64,000 nucleotides of DNA, from contig NZ_FOKQ01000021.1 in the NCBI RefSeq assembly GCF_900112155.1, forward strand, positions 1-64,000. The letters run 5' to 3'. This document shows, one piece after another, positions 1-8,569 of the stretch. This stretch comes from Hominimerdicola alba. Its GTDB lineage: Bacteria > Bacillota > Clostridia > Oscillospirales > Ruminococcaceae. A program made the translations under genes and the position numbers. The notes beneath the pieces are model-generated. The model was not told where the DNA came from, made no database searches, and was given only the letters and a program-made list of their open reading frames with translations. How positions within the stretch are numbered: position 1 is the stretch's first letter; every line of letters starts with the position of its first letter.

Positions 1-124
1 TTGAATACTCCATCCCTCTCCAGTCAAATGCTCTGGCATAGTGCTTTTCGCTGCCTACATCGATCCCGACAATTATTTTTTCTTCTCCTACTTGCAAAAT
101 CTTTTCATTTTGTGTATAATACAT
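1..124 (-). CDS. IS110-family transposase, N-terminal part (runs off the window edge)
   Basis: Reading the minus strand from an ATG at 124 gives 41 codons to the edge, containing the stretch IIVGIDVGSEKHYARAFDW. This is the start of the RuvC-like DEDD domain of IS110-family recombinases, and its first catalytic Asp lies in GIDVG. A ribosome site (AGAAAGG) sits about 11 bases upstream of this ATG. The rest of the protein, including the C-terminal Tnp_20 part with the catalytic serine, lies outside the window, so completeness cannot be judged. IS110 enzymes act with an RNA encoded in a non-coding end of the element, which for this group lies upstream of the gene. Confidence 0.8.
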   Translation of the reverse strand, partial: MYYTQNEKILQVGEEKIIVGIDVGSEKHYARAFDWRGMEYS

Positions 125-180
125 ATAGAGGACACCTTTCTGTAGTTTGTATTACTAACTTTCGCATCGTCAGTATTTAC

Positions 181-209
181 ATTCTACACTGAGGTGTTCT
201 TTTTTGCAA
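181..209 (-). promoter_or_regulatory. Promoter for the IS110 transposase
   Basis: On the minus strand, -35 TTGCAA (209-204), a 17-base spacer and -10 TAGAAT (186-181). It would start a transcript near 174 running into the transposase at 124. In IS110 elements such promoters can form at the circular junction, so the -35 may belong to flanking DNA. The interval 125-245 is otherwise non-coding and should hold the left end of the element. Confidence 0.45.
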
Positions 210-245
210 CCCCTTGATTTGTTTGGTTACAGGAAGCTCCATTCA

Positions 246-947
246 TTAGATAAATTTTGTGTCAATACACCATGCGAAACCCTTGGCAGTTCTTATCTCA
301 GGTTCGGTGAAATGGTTGCCTTCGTTCCAATCAAGGGCAACATCTACGCCTTGGGTTTTCAGCTTATCATACTGTCTGCGGATATTATCGCCTACTGCAG
401 CCATGACATTGTTTCGGGTTCTTTCTTCTTTTTTGCCTAAGCTGAGGTAGATCCTGTTTGGGGCAGGGGAGTGATTGTCAGTAAATTCTGACCAGCCCTG
501 AAACCACACAGATGGTGATGCCGCCGCTATTGCCGTGAATCTATCAGATGTATATCCTGACCACAAAGCGAACAGTCCTGCAAGGGAATATCCTCCGAGA
601 ACAACAGGTATATCCGAGTTAAGTGAAAACCGCTCTTGGAGATTTGGTATAAGAGTTTCTTCGATGTAGGCGAGTGTACTGTCTGCACCTTTTCCGAAAG
701 GTTCTTTACCGAAAACAGGCGGAGCTTCCCATGGAGAAAGCTCACTGTTCCAGTCGGATATCTCAAAAGCCGCGAACACAAATGACATGACAGTTAATGA
801 TTTGATATGTGCTATCTCTTTGTCAAGTGTTTCTGCTTCACGCTTATCTGCTGGCTGAATCAGTAAAACACTCGGAGTATCATCTGCGTAAATGGTACAT
901 GATCTTCCGCCGATATTAGTAATGTTCATCTTATGTAACTGTTTCAA
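246..947 (-). CDS. Alpha/beta-hydrolase, putative esterase
   Basis: A cytoplasmic protein of 233 residues with no signal peptide or membrane segment. The nucleophile elbow GGYSLAG (Ser near residue 119) is followed by an ASPSVWF block, as in the putative esterase / IroE-like branch of the alpha/beta-hydrolase fold. A late GNHF stretch probably supplies the catalytic His. The start is a TTG at 947, chosen because AAGGAG lies about seven bases upstream, while the ATG at 929 has no ribosome site. The substrate cannot be told from sequence; members act on small esters or siderophore-type esters. It stands alone between the IS110 end and a divergent DUF4132 gene. Confidence 0.75.
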   Translation of the reverse strand: MKQLHKMNITNIGGRSCTIYADDTPSVLLIQPADKREAETLDKEIAHIKSLTVMSFVFAAFEISDWNSELSPWEAPPVFGKEPFGKGADSTLAYIEETLIPNLQERFSLNSDIPVVLGGYSLAGLFALWSGYTSDRFTAIAAASPSVWFQGWSEFTDNHSPAPNRIYLSLGKKEERTRNNVMAAVGDNIRRQYDKLKTQGVDVALDWNEGNHFTEPEIRTAKGFAWCIDTKFI

Positions 948-1000
948 TGTGTTCTCCTTTTCAAATGAAGTATATCTGATTTACTGAGTGTTCCAAGATG

Positions 1001-1020
1001 ATACTATGTTTAAATAGTAT
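1001..1020. promoter_or_regulatory. Inverted repeat between the divergent esterase and DUF4132 genes
   Basis: ATACTAT (1001-1007) and ATAGTAT (1014-1020) form a perfect 7-bp inverted repeat with a 6-base centre. It lies 54 bases upstream of the esterase start, where its promoter should be, and may be an operator. No regulator gene is adjacent. Confidence 0.3.
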
Positions 1021-1117
1021 TCAACAAAAATTATATCACAACTGTAAATTTATTTCCAGAGGTAAAACATATAAAATACAGTGGCAAAGGTTGTTTATAT
1101 ATACAATGTAAGAATAA

Positions 1118-1146
1118 TTGACTTATGTTAAGTTATATGATACAAT
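1118..1146 (+). promoter_or_regulatory. Sigma-A-type promoter of the DUF4132 gene
   Basis: TTGACT (1118-1123), 17-base spacer, TACAAT (1141-1146); predicted transcript start near 1153, about 67 bases before the ATG at 1220. Confidence 0.65.
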
Positions 1147-1219
1147 AAACTGAGGATCAACGTATTTTTTATCTGTAATACTTTGCAGACATATTTCAAA
1201 CAGAAAGGAATCGATATAT

Positions 1220-4200
1220 ATGGCTATAAAGTTCCCTGAGCTTGAACAGATCATGCTGAAGAGCGGATTCAGTAAGAAATTGACAGCAGATGCTCTTGAA
1301 TGGCTGGATATAAGTAAAGAGCGTGATATGGAGCTTTTTGAAAAACTGACCATGCAGGTCAATAAGCCTGAGGAGATGATAGCTTCTGCTTATCGCAGTG
1401 CTTTCAGAAATGATGTGATACCTCACAATAGCGAGGAACTTTACCGCAGGATCATACTTATGAGCTATAAGCTGATGGACGTAAATGCCTGTTGGATGCT
1501 GATACCTCTGAACTCGCAAATATCTGATATGGATGAATCTGCCTTTTGCAAGCTTATAACAGATTCTTTTATGGAAGTTTACGGTGATGAAGCAGAGGCT
1601 AGGTCATTAGCACTGCGCTATGCTATGTATACTTCTCAGTTTAGGATAGGTCATCCTGATCTTCCGACAGAGTCTGCTTCTTACCTTAAAGCGGCTGAAC
1701 TGACTTCGGATAATATATATACTATCAAGCTGATGCTTTGTGCGAATGCTCTGGAATATATGTCTCTTTCCGATGAATCGCAGAATGCAGTATCCATGAT
1801 AAAGGAGATCATGAACGGTGATATTAAGGAGAATGATATATATCTTCTGACGGCGCTTTCGTCTGCTAGCTTTTTTGATGAGGAGTTAAAGGAACATTTC
1901 AATAAATATGTGGCTGAAAAAGCAAATGATATCTACGATACTATTTCAAAATATATGAAAAATAGGGAGCGGACATTGGATGCATTTTTCTCTGCGGAGG
2001 GAACGTTAACACGCGACGTTCTTATAAATATGCTGAGGATGCGCCGCCATTCGGAGATACCGATCCGATCAGCCGCAAAAATGCAGACGGAGATATTTAA
2101 AAGCTATATGCTGGATCGCAGCGACTTAAAAGATATGGTGCTGATGAACAATGCTCTTAAAGCTGTTAAACCGGATGAAAGTCTTAATGATGATGAGATA
2201 AAGAAAATTAGCAGAGAAAAAACAGCCGAAGCTGTTATTTCAGACTATAAGGAAAAAGACAAGATAAAAGCCTATATAAACGGTGATATCTCCTTTGATG
2301 AGGTATGGCCGATAGTAAAGAGTACAAAGCTTGGATATCATTCTTATGCAGAATGTCATTATATCGGATGTTTGGGCGAGGACGATTTTATAACGCGATG
2401 TATAGCTGTGCTTGGCGGCAGTGTGGGAAGATACAGCGATCATCTGAAAAAAATTGCGGGATTCGACAGAGATCATATCATGGGCATTGTCGAAAAATTA
2501 CTGGCTGTGGGTGTGAAAATAGTTTATGTACTTGATATATTCAGCAATATCATAGAACAGTTTATTCTGTATGACGGAGACAGGGAAGACTTTATAAGCA
2601 GTTTTGCTAGTCACGTAGATGATATTGCTGCTGTTGATATAACAAAATGCAATGCATCAGCAAAGAGTATAGCACTGAGTTTTTTCAAAAATGATGAGAA
2701 CAAGTACCACAAGCAGATAATGTCTCTGGCCGGAGATTCTTCCAAAGCTATAAGCGAGGAGGTTGCTGAGATAGTCATAAAGCATCCTGAATGGAAGAAC
2801 GATGTTGTAAAACTGCTTGGCTCAAAGAGATCTTCGTCAAGAGACAGTGCTCTAACCATCATCGAACGGCAAGGGACAAAAGTTTATATCCCCGAGCTAA
2901 AAAAAGCACTATCTGTCGAGAAGACAGACAAGCTGAAAGCCAGAATAGGCAGTATGCTTGCGGTGGTATCTGATGAGGACAGCACTGTAGAAAAGATTTC
3001 TGCCGAAGAGATAGTAAAAGAAATGACCAAGGGTAAAAAAGCATCTAAGCTGGACTGGCTTTTTAAAGAGCCCCTCTTCCCTGTACATAAAAAAGATGGC
3101 ACCGAAGCAGATGTAAACTACATAAAAGCACTTATGCTGTGCTTTGCAAATTCAGTGGGATTGAAAGACCCGAATGCGGATATCATAGTTGCAGAACTTG
3201 TAAAGAAAGATGTTTGCAGACTTGCAAATGAAGTTCTGATCAGATGGCTCAATACTCCGCCCGAGGTTAAACCTCAGTTGCTGCAGGATCTTGAAGGCAC
3301 TGGATATGAACTGCCTGATTCACTGTTTGCTCAGGCGAAGTACAAATGGGTGCTTTATTTTGCAAGTGTATACGGTGGTGCCGAAGCTATGTCGGTGTTT
3401 GATCAGCTTATGGATGTTTGGCCTCTTTGGCAGAAAGGTGCACTCGCTAAGGAGATACCCCATGCGATAACTCTCAACGGCAGCAGCGAGTATGTCATGA
3501 AAGTTGAATATATGTCCCGAAAACACAGGTTCAATTCCATACGTAAGGCATCGGCTGATGCACTGCTGTGCGCTTCTGAAAAGCTGGGCATAAGCAAAGA
3601 AGAATTTGCGGATCTTCTTGTGCCTGATCTGGGATTCGACGAGAATATGTGCCGTACTTTCGATTACGAAAGCAGGCGCTTCAAGGTTTATATTTCCCCC
3701 AATCTTGAACCCGAGATATATTGCGACGGAAAGAAATTAAAAACAATGCCTAAGCCCGCAGCAGGGGATAACAAGCAAATTGCAGATGCCGCATACAAGG
3801 AATTTACAGCTATGAAAAAGATGATGAAGACCGTTGTTGCAGCACAGATGGTTCGTCTTGAAGATACAATGCGCACCGCCCGAACATGGACTTCTCAGAA
3901 CTGGAAGAAGCTTTTTGTAGTCAATCCTATAATGCACCGATTCGCCATAGGTCTTATCTGGGGCATATATAAAGATGATAAGCTTGAAAAGAGCTTCCGC
4001 TACCTTGATGATGGCAGCTTTACCACTGTTGACGATGAAGAATTCATCATACCCGAAGATGTAAAGATAGGTCTTGTTCATCCTGTTGAACTCAGTGATG
4101 ATGAGCTTTCGGCGTGGAAACAGCAGCTCAAAGATTACGAGATAGTACAGCCTTTCATACAGCTTAGAAGGAGCGTTTATAAACCGACAGAGGAAGAAAA

Positions 4201-4540
4201 GAACAAGGACTGCATTGAAAGTTTCAAGGGTCGTGTGATAAAAAGTAAAGAGCTTGCAAGCGCTATGGAAAAGATCGGCTGGAGAAAGGGCACTGTGATT
4301 GATGGTCCGACCATATGTGATTTTATCCGTGAGGATATTTTTGCTAGAAATAATGGTATAAGGGCTACTCTGGAGCATTCCGGAATTGGTGTTGATGTAT
4401 ACAGGGACGAAGACGCTGATGTTACAATTGAAGATCTATACTTCTGCAAGTTACCGAGCTGTGATCGCATTAAGGTGAATGAACTCAGTGACAGATATTT
4501 CAGCGAGATAATTTATCAGCTGAACAGAGTTTTTCCATGA
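1220..4540 (+). CDS. DUF4132 domain-containing protein with HEAT-like helices
   Basis: A large, mostly helical cytoplasmic protein of 1106 residues. The C-terminal 250 residues (about 850-1100), with MHRFAIGLIWG, a following run of short acidic strands and QPFIQLRR, match the DUF4132 family (E. coli YehI/MolR relatives). The middle (about 480-700) is rich in paired helices resembling HEAT repeats. No catalytic motif is visible, so it is more likely a scaffold or binding protein; the molecular function of DUF4132 is not known to me. The ATG at 1220 has AGAAAGGAA upstream. It is a single gene with its own promoter and a clear terminator at 4606-4638. Confidence 0.8.
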   Translation: MAIKFPELEQIMLKSGFSKKLTADALEWLDISKERDMELFEKLTMQVNKPEEMIASAYRSAFRNDVIPHNSEELYRRIILMSYKLMDVNACWMLIPLNSQISDMDESAFCKLITDSFMEVYGDEAEARSLALRYAMYTSQFRIGHPDLPTESASYLKAAELTSDNIYTIKLMLCANALEYMSLSDESQNAVSMIKEIMNGDIKENDIYLLTALSSASFFDEELKEHFNKYVAEKANDIYDTISKYMKNRERTLDAFFSAEGTLTRDVLINMLRMRRHSEIPIRSAAKMQTEIFKSYMLDRSDLKDMVLMNNALKAVKPDESLNDDEIKKISREKTAEAVISDYKEKDKIKAYINGDISFDEVWPIVKSTKLGYHSYAECHYIGCLGEDDFITRCIAVLGGSVGRYSDHLKKIAGFDRDHIMGIVEKLLAVGVKIVYVLDIFSNIIEQFILYDGDREDFISSFASHVDDIAAVDITKCNASAKSIALSFFKNDENKYHKQIMSLAGDSSKAISEEVAEIVIKHPEWKNDVVKLLGSKRSSSRDSALTIIERQGTKVYIPELKKALSVEKTDKLKARIGSMLAVVSDEDSTVEKISAEEIVKEMTKGKKASKLDWLFKEPLFPVHKKDGTEADVNYIKALMLCFANSVGLKDPNADIIVAELVKKDVCRLANEVLIRWLNTPPEVKPQLLQDLEGTGYELPDSLFAQAKYKWVLYFASVYGGAEAMSVFDQLMDVWPLWQKGALAKEIPHAITLNGSSEYVMKVEYMSRKHRFNSIRKASADALLCASEKLGISKEEFADLLVPDLGFDENMCRTFDYESRRFKVYISPNLEPEIYCDGKKLKTMPKPAAGDNKQIADAAYKEFTAMKKMMKTVVAAQMVRLEDTMRTARTWTSQNWKKLFVVNPIMHRFAIGLIWGIYKDDKLEKSFRYLDDGSFTTVDDEEFIIPEDVKIGLVHPVELSDDELSAWKQQLKDYEIVQPFIQLRRSVYKPTEEEKNKDCIESFKGRVIKSKELASAMEKIGWRKGTVIDGPTICDFIREDIFARNNGIRATLEHSGIGVDVYRDEDADVTIEDLYFCKLPSCDRIKVNELSDRYFSEIIYQLNRVFP

Positions 4541-4605
4541 TATCGTTTTCTAAATTATTGAGATAAAGGAACTGTTGGGTGAACTGATCCCCGGTACTTA
4601 TGTTA

Positions 4606-4638
4606 AGCGACCAAGAGAAATCCTGGTCGCTTTTGTTG
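4606..4638 (+). terminator. Rho-independent terminator of the DUF4132 gene
   Basis: Stem AGCGACCA (4606-4613) / TGGTCGCT (4624-4631), followed by TTTGTTG. Confidence 0.8.
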
Positions 4639-4667
4639 TAAATGGCAAAACTAGGTATAGAACAACA

Positions 4668-4706
4668 AAGAGCTCAGCTGACCTTTAAGGGTCTGCTGAG
4701 CTCTTA
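4668..4706 (-). terminator. Rho-independent terminator of the cel9 gene
   Basis: Long stem AAGAGCTCAGC (4668-4678) pairing with GCTGAGCTCTT (4694-4704). Read on the minus strand it follows the cel9 stop at 4746 and ends in a T-rich stretch (CTCTTTGTTGTTC). Confidence 0.75.
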
Positions 4707-4745
4707 TCTTGCAGGGGCTGATAAAGTCCCTTTAGTATTCTGTTA

Positions 4746-7700
4746 TTACTTTACAGTAACTGTTACAGCGTGCTTGAGGGAATCATTCACTGTCCAAGTG
4801 CCGTTTACCTTGGCGGCCACAGCTACCTTGTAGCTCTTGCCGGGTGTCAGGTTCTTGGGAGTAACATAGCTTGTAGCAGATGCAGAGATGGAAGAAGTCT
4901 GAACTCTCCACTTGCCAGCCAGATATACAGCGATACCATAGTTGGTAGCACCCTTTACAGGCTTCCATGTCAATCTTACCTGGTGATACTCTTCGCTGTA
5001 ATCTACCTTGATTATCTCGGGATAATCAGAAGTAGTAGAAGAAGATTCACTCTTAGTAGTGAATGTTATAGCCTTGGAGAAATCGGAACTATACTTGCCG
5101 TTTACGAATGCAAGAACTGCAATCTTGTAGCTCTTGCTGGGCTTAAGGCCGCTGAAGGTGTAGGAAGTACCTGTAAGCTCAGCAACCTTTTTCCAGGTTC
5201 CGTTTTCGTTGCCGTATACGCCGTACTTGGTTGCACCGCTAACCTTGCTCCAGCTGATCTTAGCGGAGTTGGATGTGGTTGAATCACACTTAACGGTAGG
5301 ATTAGCAACTTCTGTATTGCCGGTGTTCTCATCAGCAGCGGTCTTGCCGTTAGGCTCTGTGCCCCAGATGAGCTTGCCGTCAGCGTAAAGTGTGATCTTG
5401 TTTGTGATAGCTTCAGCTGCGTTATCATCATCGAAGCTTACAAGATCGCCATAGCTGTAGTCGTTTGAAGAATCCCACTCGGGGAAGATGAACTTATCGG
5501 GATCCATCTTTGTTGTAAGAGCGAACTGGTATACACGGCTGCCGTAGAACTTGCAGTCCTTCCAGGTGATCTCAACGTAGTATGTACCCTTATTGTCGTA
5601 CTTAACGGGGTCGGAAAGAGTTGCGTGTGACTTGTTATTGGAATATCCTGCAACCTGATCGTAGTCGATACGTGCAGTGATATAGTCGATGCCGTAACCC
5701 TTGTCCTGAAGTTCCTTGATGTTGAAGTAATATCTTGCCTTAACATCGCACTCGAATTTTGGAGGATTAACTGTTCTGTTGTGAAGAACGACCTTCAGCT
5801 GAACACCGTCTTCCTTCTCCTGAGCCTTAGCGCCTGATACGAAATATCCTACAGGCAGCTTGTTGCCATTTTCATCGACCTGATCATAGCCCTTTGCATT
5901 GGAGGACATATCGAAGTTCTCGATTATGTGGTTTTCCTTTGCATCCTTGCAGCCCTTGCGTCCGTAGTAGTGGTAAAGACCGGCAAGGTCGCCGCAGAAG
6001 CCTGCGTTATAGTCGTCTGTTACCTCGTTGTAGATGTAGTCCTTGGTAATATCAACGTGATTGTCCTTAAGATCGGGACCGCCAACAAGTGCGCCCCAGA
6101 GGGTGTGTACCTGTGTTACGGGATCGTCCATGCTCTGTGTAGCGGAGCAGTGAGATGCACGGTGGTGAGGATGGCTTGCGAAGTTGTTGCCGTAGCCTAC
6201 CTCATAAGCATAACCCATGGGGTTGTTGCCGAGGATGTATTCCATCTGAGCTCTTGCCCAAGGCAGGAATGTTTCGTCCTTTGTGGTCTTTGCGTATACG
6301 CAAGCGCAGAGACCTGCAGCTGTGTTGTAACGTGCAGAGCCGTAGCCCGATACGACTGCCCAGCCCTTGGGAGACTTAGCGATGAAGTCGCCGCTGGTCT
6401 CGCTGATAGGAAGATCAGCGATCTTATCTGCTGTCATCTTTGTGTTCCAGAGATAGTCATCCATACCGAAGTACTTGTGACCGTGAACAGGCTCATAACC
6501 CCATTCGGAGGAATCTACGCTTTCAGCGCAGCCTGACCAGAATTCAAGGTTGTAGCGGAAGATGTACCAGTCACGTGCTGTATTGGTAACAGGAGCCAGC
6601 TTAGCGAATACGCCGCCCCATACTGTATCCCAGCAGTGTACCCAGATGTTCTGCCAGCAGTTGCCTGTATCGGTGATGATACGCTTCATGTATCCTGTGT
6701 AGGGGTGAGCACCCTTGTCGTTTGTGGTAGTCTCGTCAACTGCGATGATATCGTTGATATAATCGTAGTCTTCGGTACAGTAGTAGAGCCATACAGCAGC
6801 CCATGCCAGCTCATCGTAGTCATAGCTGGAGGTATAGAAACCGCCGTCGTAGCCCAGGCTGTAACAGTTGGGCACCTTTCCGGGCTCCCAGTCTTCAACG
6901 TGTGTCTTTACTGCAAAATCGTAAAGTGCCTTAGCGTATTTCAGACACTTCTTTGCGTATGCAGGTTCGGTGTCCTTGAAGTTGAGGTAGTTGATAGCCA
7001 GTGATGCAGCAGCGCCTGCGCACTGGTCAGAAGCGGGCATCTCTTCAGTTGCGAAGTAAGCAGGACGCTTAACGGCGCATGAAGAAGAAGCTACCATTGT
7101 GTCCTCTAACTGAAGCTCAGGGGGGCACCAGTAGTTATGATCGTTGTTGCCCTCGCCGACCTGATAGCAGTAAGCGATGACATTATCCTTGTCGTCCATG
7201 AAAGTAACTTTCATGAAATAGTCGTTGATCCAGTGGAGTTCGTCTTCAACGTGCTTGTCGAGACCCAGTTCCTTGTATGAATCACGGAACTCGTAGTAAC
7301 CCCAGCCCACGGTAGAAGCGGAATAGCTTCCGGGGAGACCGAACTTAACGTGGTCGCCTGCGTCGTGCCAGCCGCCTGTCAGATCGAGAGTACCGTCACC
7401 ATCGGGATCGAGGTACTTCTTGTTCTTGTCGATGAACTTCTGCGACATATTTACGCCGACATAGAGTGACGGATCGGTATCGCCGAGGTTTGGCTTGGTC
7501 TTTCCGTCGTCAGCAGTGCCCAGACCCTGATCCTCCTGTAACATATCGTCGGTCTTGCCCTTGTTGACATTAGGCATCGGACTCATAGGCTGAAGCGGAA
7601 TGTAACCGTCCTTTACATGGCAGTTATTACGCCATGAGTAATAGCCGTCGTCTGTTACCTCGTCACCGCACTTGTTCGCATCGTAGAAACAAAGTGCAAG

Positions 7701-7850
7701 CTGCAGAGCTTCTGCATAGTTGTGGTAGTTGTTGGGATTCTCCTTGTCGATCACAGCGGCTTCAGCGATGGATACTGCATTACCTGTGAGCATCATTGCT
7801 GCTGCGGATACGCAGGCAAGTGATCTTTTGAGAAATTTTCCCTTTCCCAT
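4746..7850 (-). CDS. cel9B: Secreted family 9 endoglucanase (GH9-CBM3c-Fn3-CBM37)
   Basis: A secreted cellulase of 1034 residues that cleaves beta-1,4-glucan. A Sec signal peptide (about 1-31, ending AEA) precedes a GH9 catalytic domain (about 40-620). Diagnostic blocks are GGWHDAGDHVKFG with the nucleophile-side Asp residues, the HPHHRASH signature, and NEVTDDYNAGF with the catalytic acid Glu. A CBM3c-like module follows (about 640-800); in other GH9 enzymes this pairing gives processive action. Then come an Fn3 module (about 855-935) and a C-terminal CBM37-type module. This order is the one I recall for R. albus Cel9B; the symbol rests on architecture only. The ribosome site AGAAAGGAAG supports the ATG at 7850. 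No dockerin is present, so attachment is probably via CBM37. Confidence 0.93.
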   Translation of the reverse strand: MGKGKFLKRSLACVSAAAMMLTGNAVSIAEAAVIDKENPNNYHNYAEALQLALCFYDANKCGDEVTDDGYYSWRNNCHVKDGYIPLQPMSPMPNVNKGKTDDMLQEDQGLGTADDGKTKPNLGDTDPSLYVGVNMSQKFIDKNKKYLDPDGDGTLDLTGGWHDAGDHVKFGLPGSYSASTVGWGYYEFRDSYKELGLDKHVEDELHWINDYFMKVTFMDDKDNVIAYCYQVGEGNNDHNYWCPPELQLEDTMVASSSCAVKRPAYFATEEMPASDQCAGAAASLAINYLNFKDTEPAYAKKCLKYAKALYDFAVKTHVEDWEPGKVPNCYSLGYDGGFYTSSYDYDELAWAAVWLYYCTEDYDYINDIIAVDETTTNDKGAHPYTGYMKRIITDTGNCWQNIWVHCWDTVWGGVFAKLAPVTNTARDWYIFRYNLEFWSGCAESVDSSEWGYEPVHGHKYFGMDDYLWNTKMTADKIADLPISETSGDFIAKSPKGWAVVSGYGSARYNTAAGLCACVYAKTTKDETFLPWARAQMEYILGNNPMGYAYEVGYGNNFASHPHHRASHCSATQSMDDPVTQVHTLWGALVGGPDLKDNHVDITKDYIYNEVTDDYNAGFCGDLAGLYHYYGRKGCKDAKENHIIENFDMSSNAKGYDQVDENGNKLPVGYFVSGAKAQEKEDGVQLKVVLHNRTVNPPKFECDVKARYYFNIKELQDKGYGIDYITARIDYDQVAGYSNNKSHATLSDPVKYDNKGTYYVEITWKDCKFYGSRVYQFALTTKMDPDKFIFPEWDSSNDYSYGDLVSFDDDNAAEAITNKITLYADGKLIWGTEPNGKTAADENTGNTEVANPTVKCDSTTSNSAKISWSKVSGATKYGVYGNENGTWKKVAELTGTSYTFSGLKPSKSYKIAVLAFVNGKYSSDFSKAITFTTKSESSSTTSDYPEIIKVDYSEEYHQVRLTWKPVKGATNYGIAVYLAGKWRVQTSSISASATSYVTPKNLTPGKSYKVAVAAKVNGTWTVNDSLKHAVTVTVK

Positions 7851-8111
7851 ATAAATCTTCCTTTCTGTAGGTAATTTTTCAGATACTTATTTTCAAATCT
7901 GCGTAAACGATTTCGCAGCCGTCGCAAAAAATCCGGGTAATAGTTTGCGCGGCTGATAAAATGTCTATCTCTGAATTGAAAAATGATCTGTCTTCGGGCA
8001 AACGGAGATCACCAGGTGTCTTGTATCTCAGTATAAAATCTCAAAAAATCAAAGAGTTTTTTCAAAAATGACAAGAACAAAATGACCGTTTTTCAGTTCA
8101 CCTACACTATT

Positions 8112-8140
8112 ATAATAACATAGCAATTATCGTATGTAAA
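8112..8140 (-). promoter_or_regulatory. Probable cel9 promoter
   Basis: On the minus strand, TTTACA (8140-8135), a 17-base spacer and TATTAT (8117-8112). An overlapping TATAAT lies three bases further on. Predicted transcript start near 8105. Confidence 0.5.
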
Positions 8141-8468
8141 GTAAATTCTTGCGATTGTTAATATTTTTGTTGAATTCAAATAATAAGGGTTAATGATTAA
8201 TGGACATTTTTACAATTCAACGATTTTCTGAACTGCTGGAATATACATTAAGTTAAGCAGTATATTAAGGAAAAGTATACTAAGGATGAATGGCTTTTCA
8301 GTGATAAATGGGATACTATTTCCTTGGTGCATTTGTAGATGGTTTGTGCTCTCAGTGCTATCATCACTTATGATGAGGTCATGTTTTACAAATTATGTAA
8401 TAATAATGATTATCTTTACTTAATAATGGTTAAAAAATGTATGAAATTATATATATTATATAAAACTA

Positions 8469-8497
8469 TTGACCAATTCTATATTCTGTAGTATAAT
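8469..8497 (+). promoter_or_regulatory. Promoter of the calcium-repeat/CBM37 gene
   Basis: TTGACC (8469-8474), 17-base spacer, TATAAT (8492-8497); predicted start near 8504, giving a 66-base leader. Confidence 0.75.
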
Positions 8498-8569
8498 GAC
8501 TGCGTCGTTTGGAAAACGATGGATATGTTTTATTGGGACGAAAAAAGTTAGTTGAGGAGGTTTTTCAAC

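Larger units (their letters stand above)
7851..8569. other. 719-bp divergent intergenic region between cel9 and the calcium-repeat gene
   Basis: AT-rich, with no credible coding sequence. It holds the divergent promoters at 8112-8140 (minus) and 8469-8497 (plus). The cel9 leader would be about 255 bases, much longer than that of any other gene here, and could carry a regulatory structure. I see no riboswitch I can name. Confidence 0.6.

Noticed and set aside
3737-4378. A 213-codon minus-strand frame inside the DUF4132 gene
   Set aside because: No domain match, no ribosome site, and the plus strand codes for the conserved DUF4132 part over the same bases.
5928-6536. A 202-codon plus-strand frame inside the GH9 gene
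   Set aside because: Val/Cys-rich shadow of the catalytic domain; the GH9 signatures on the other strand are unmistakable.
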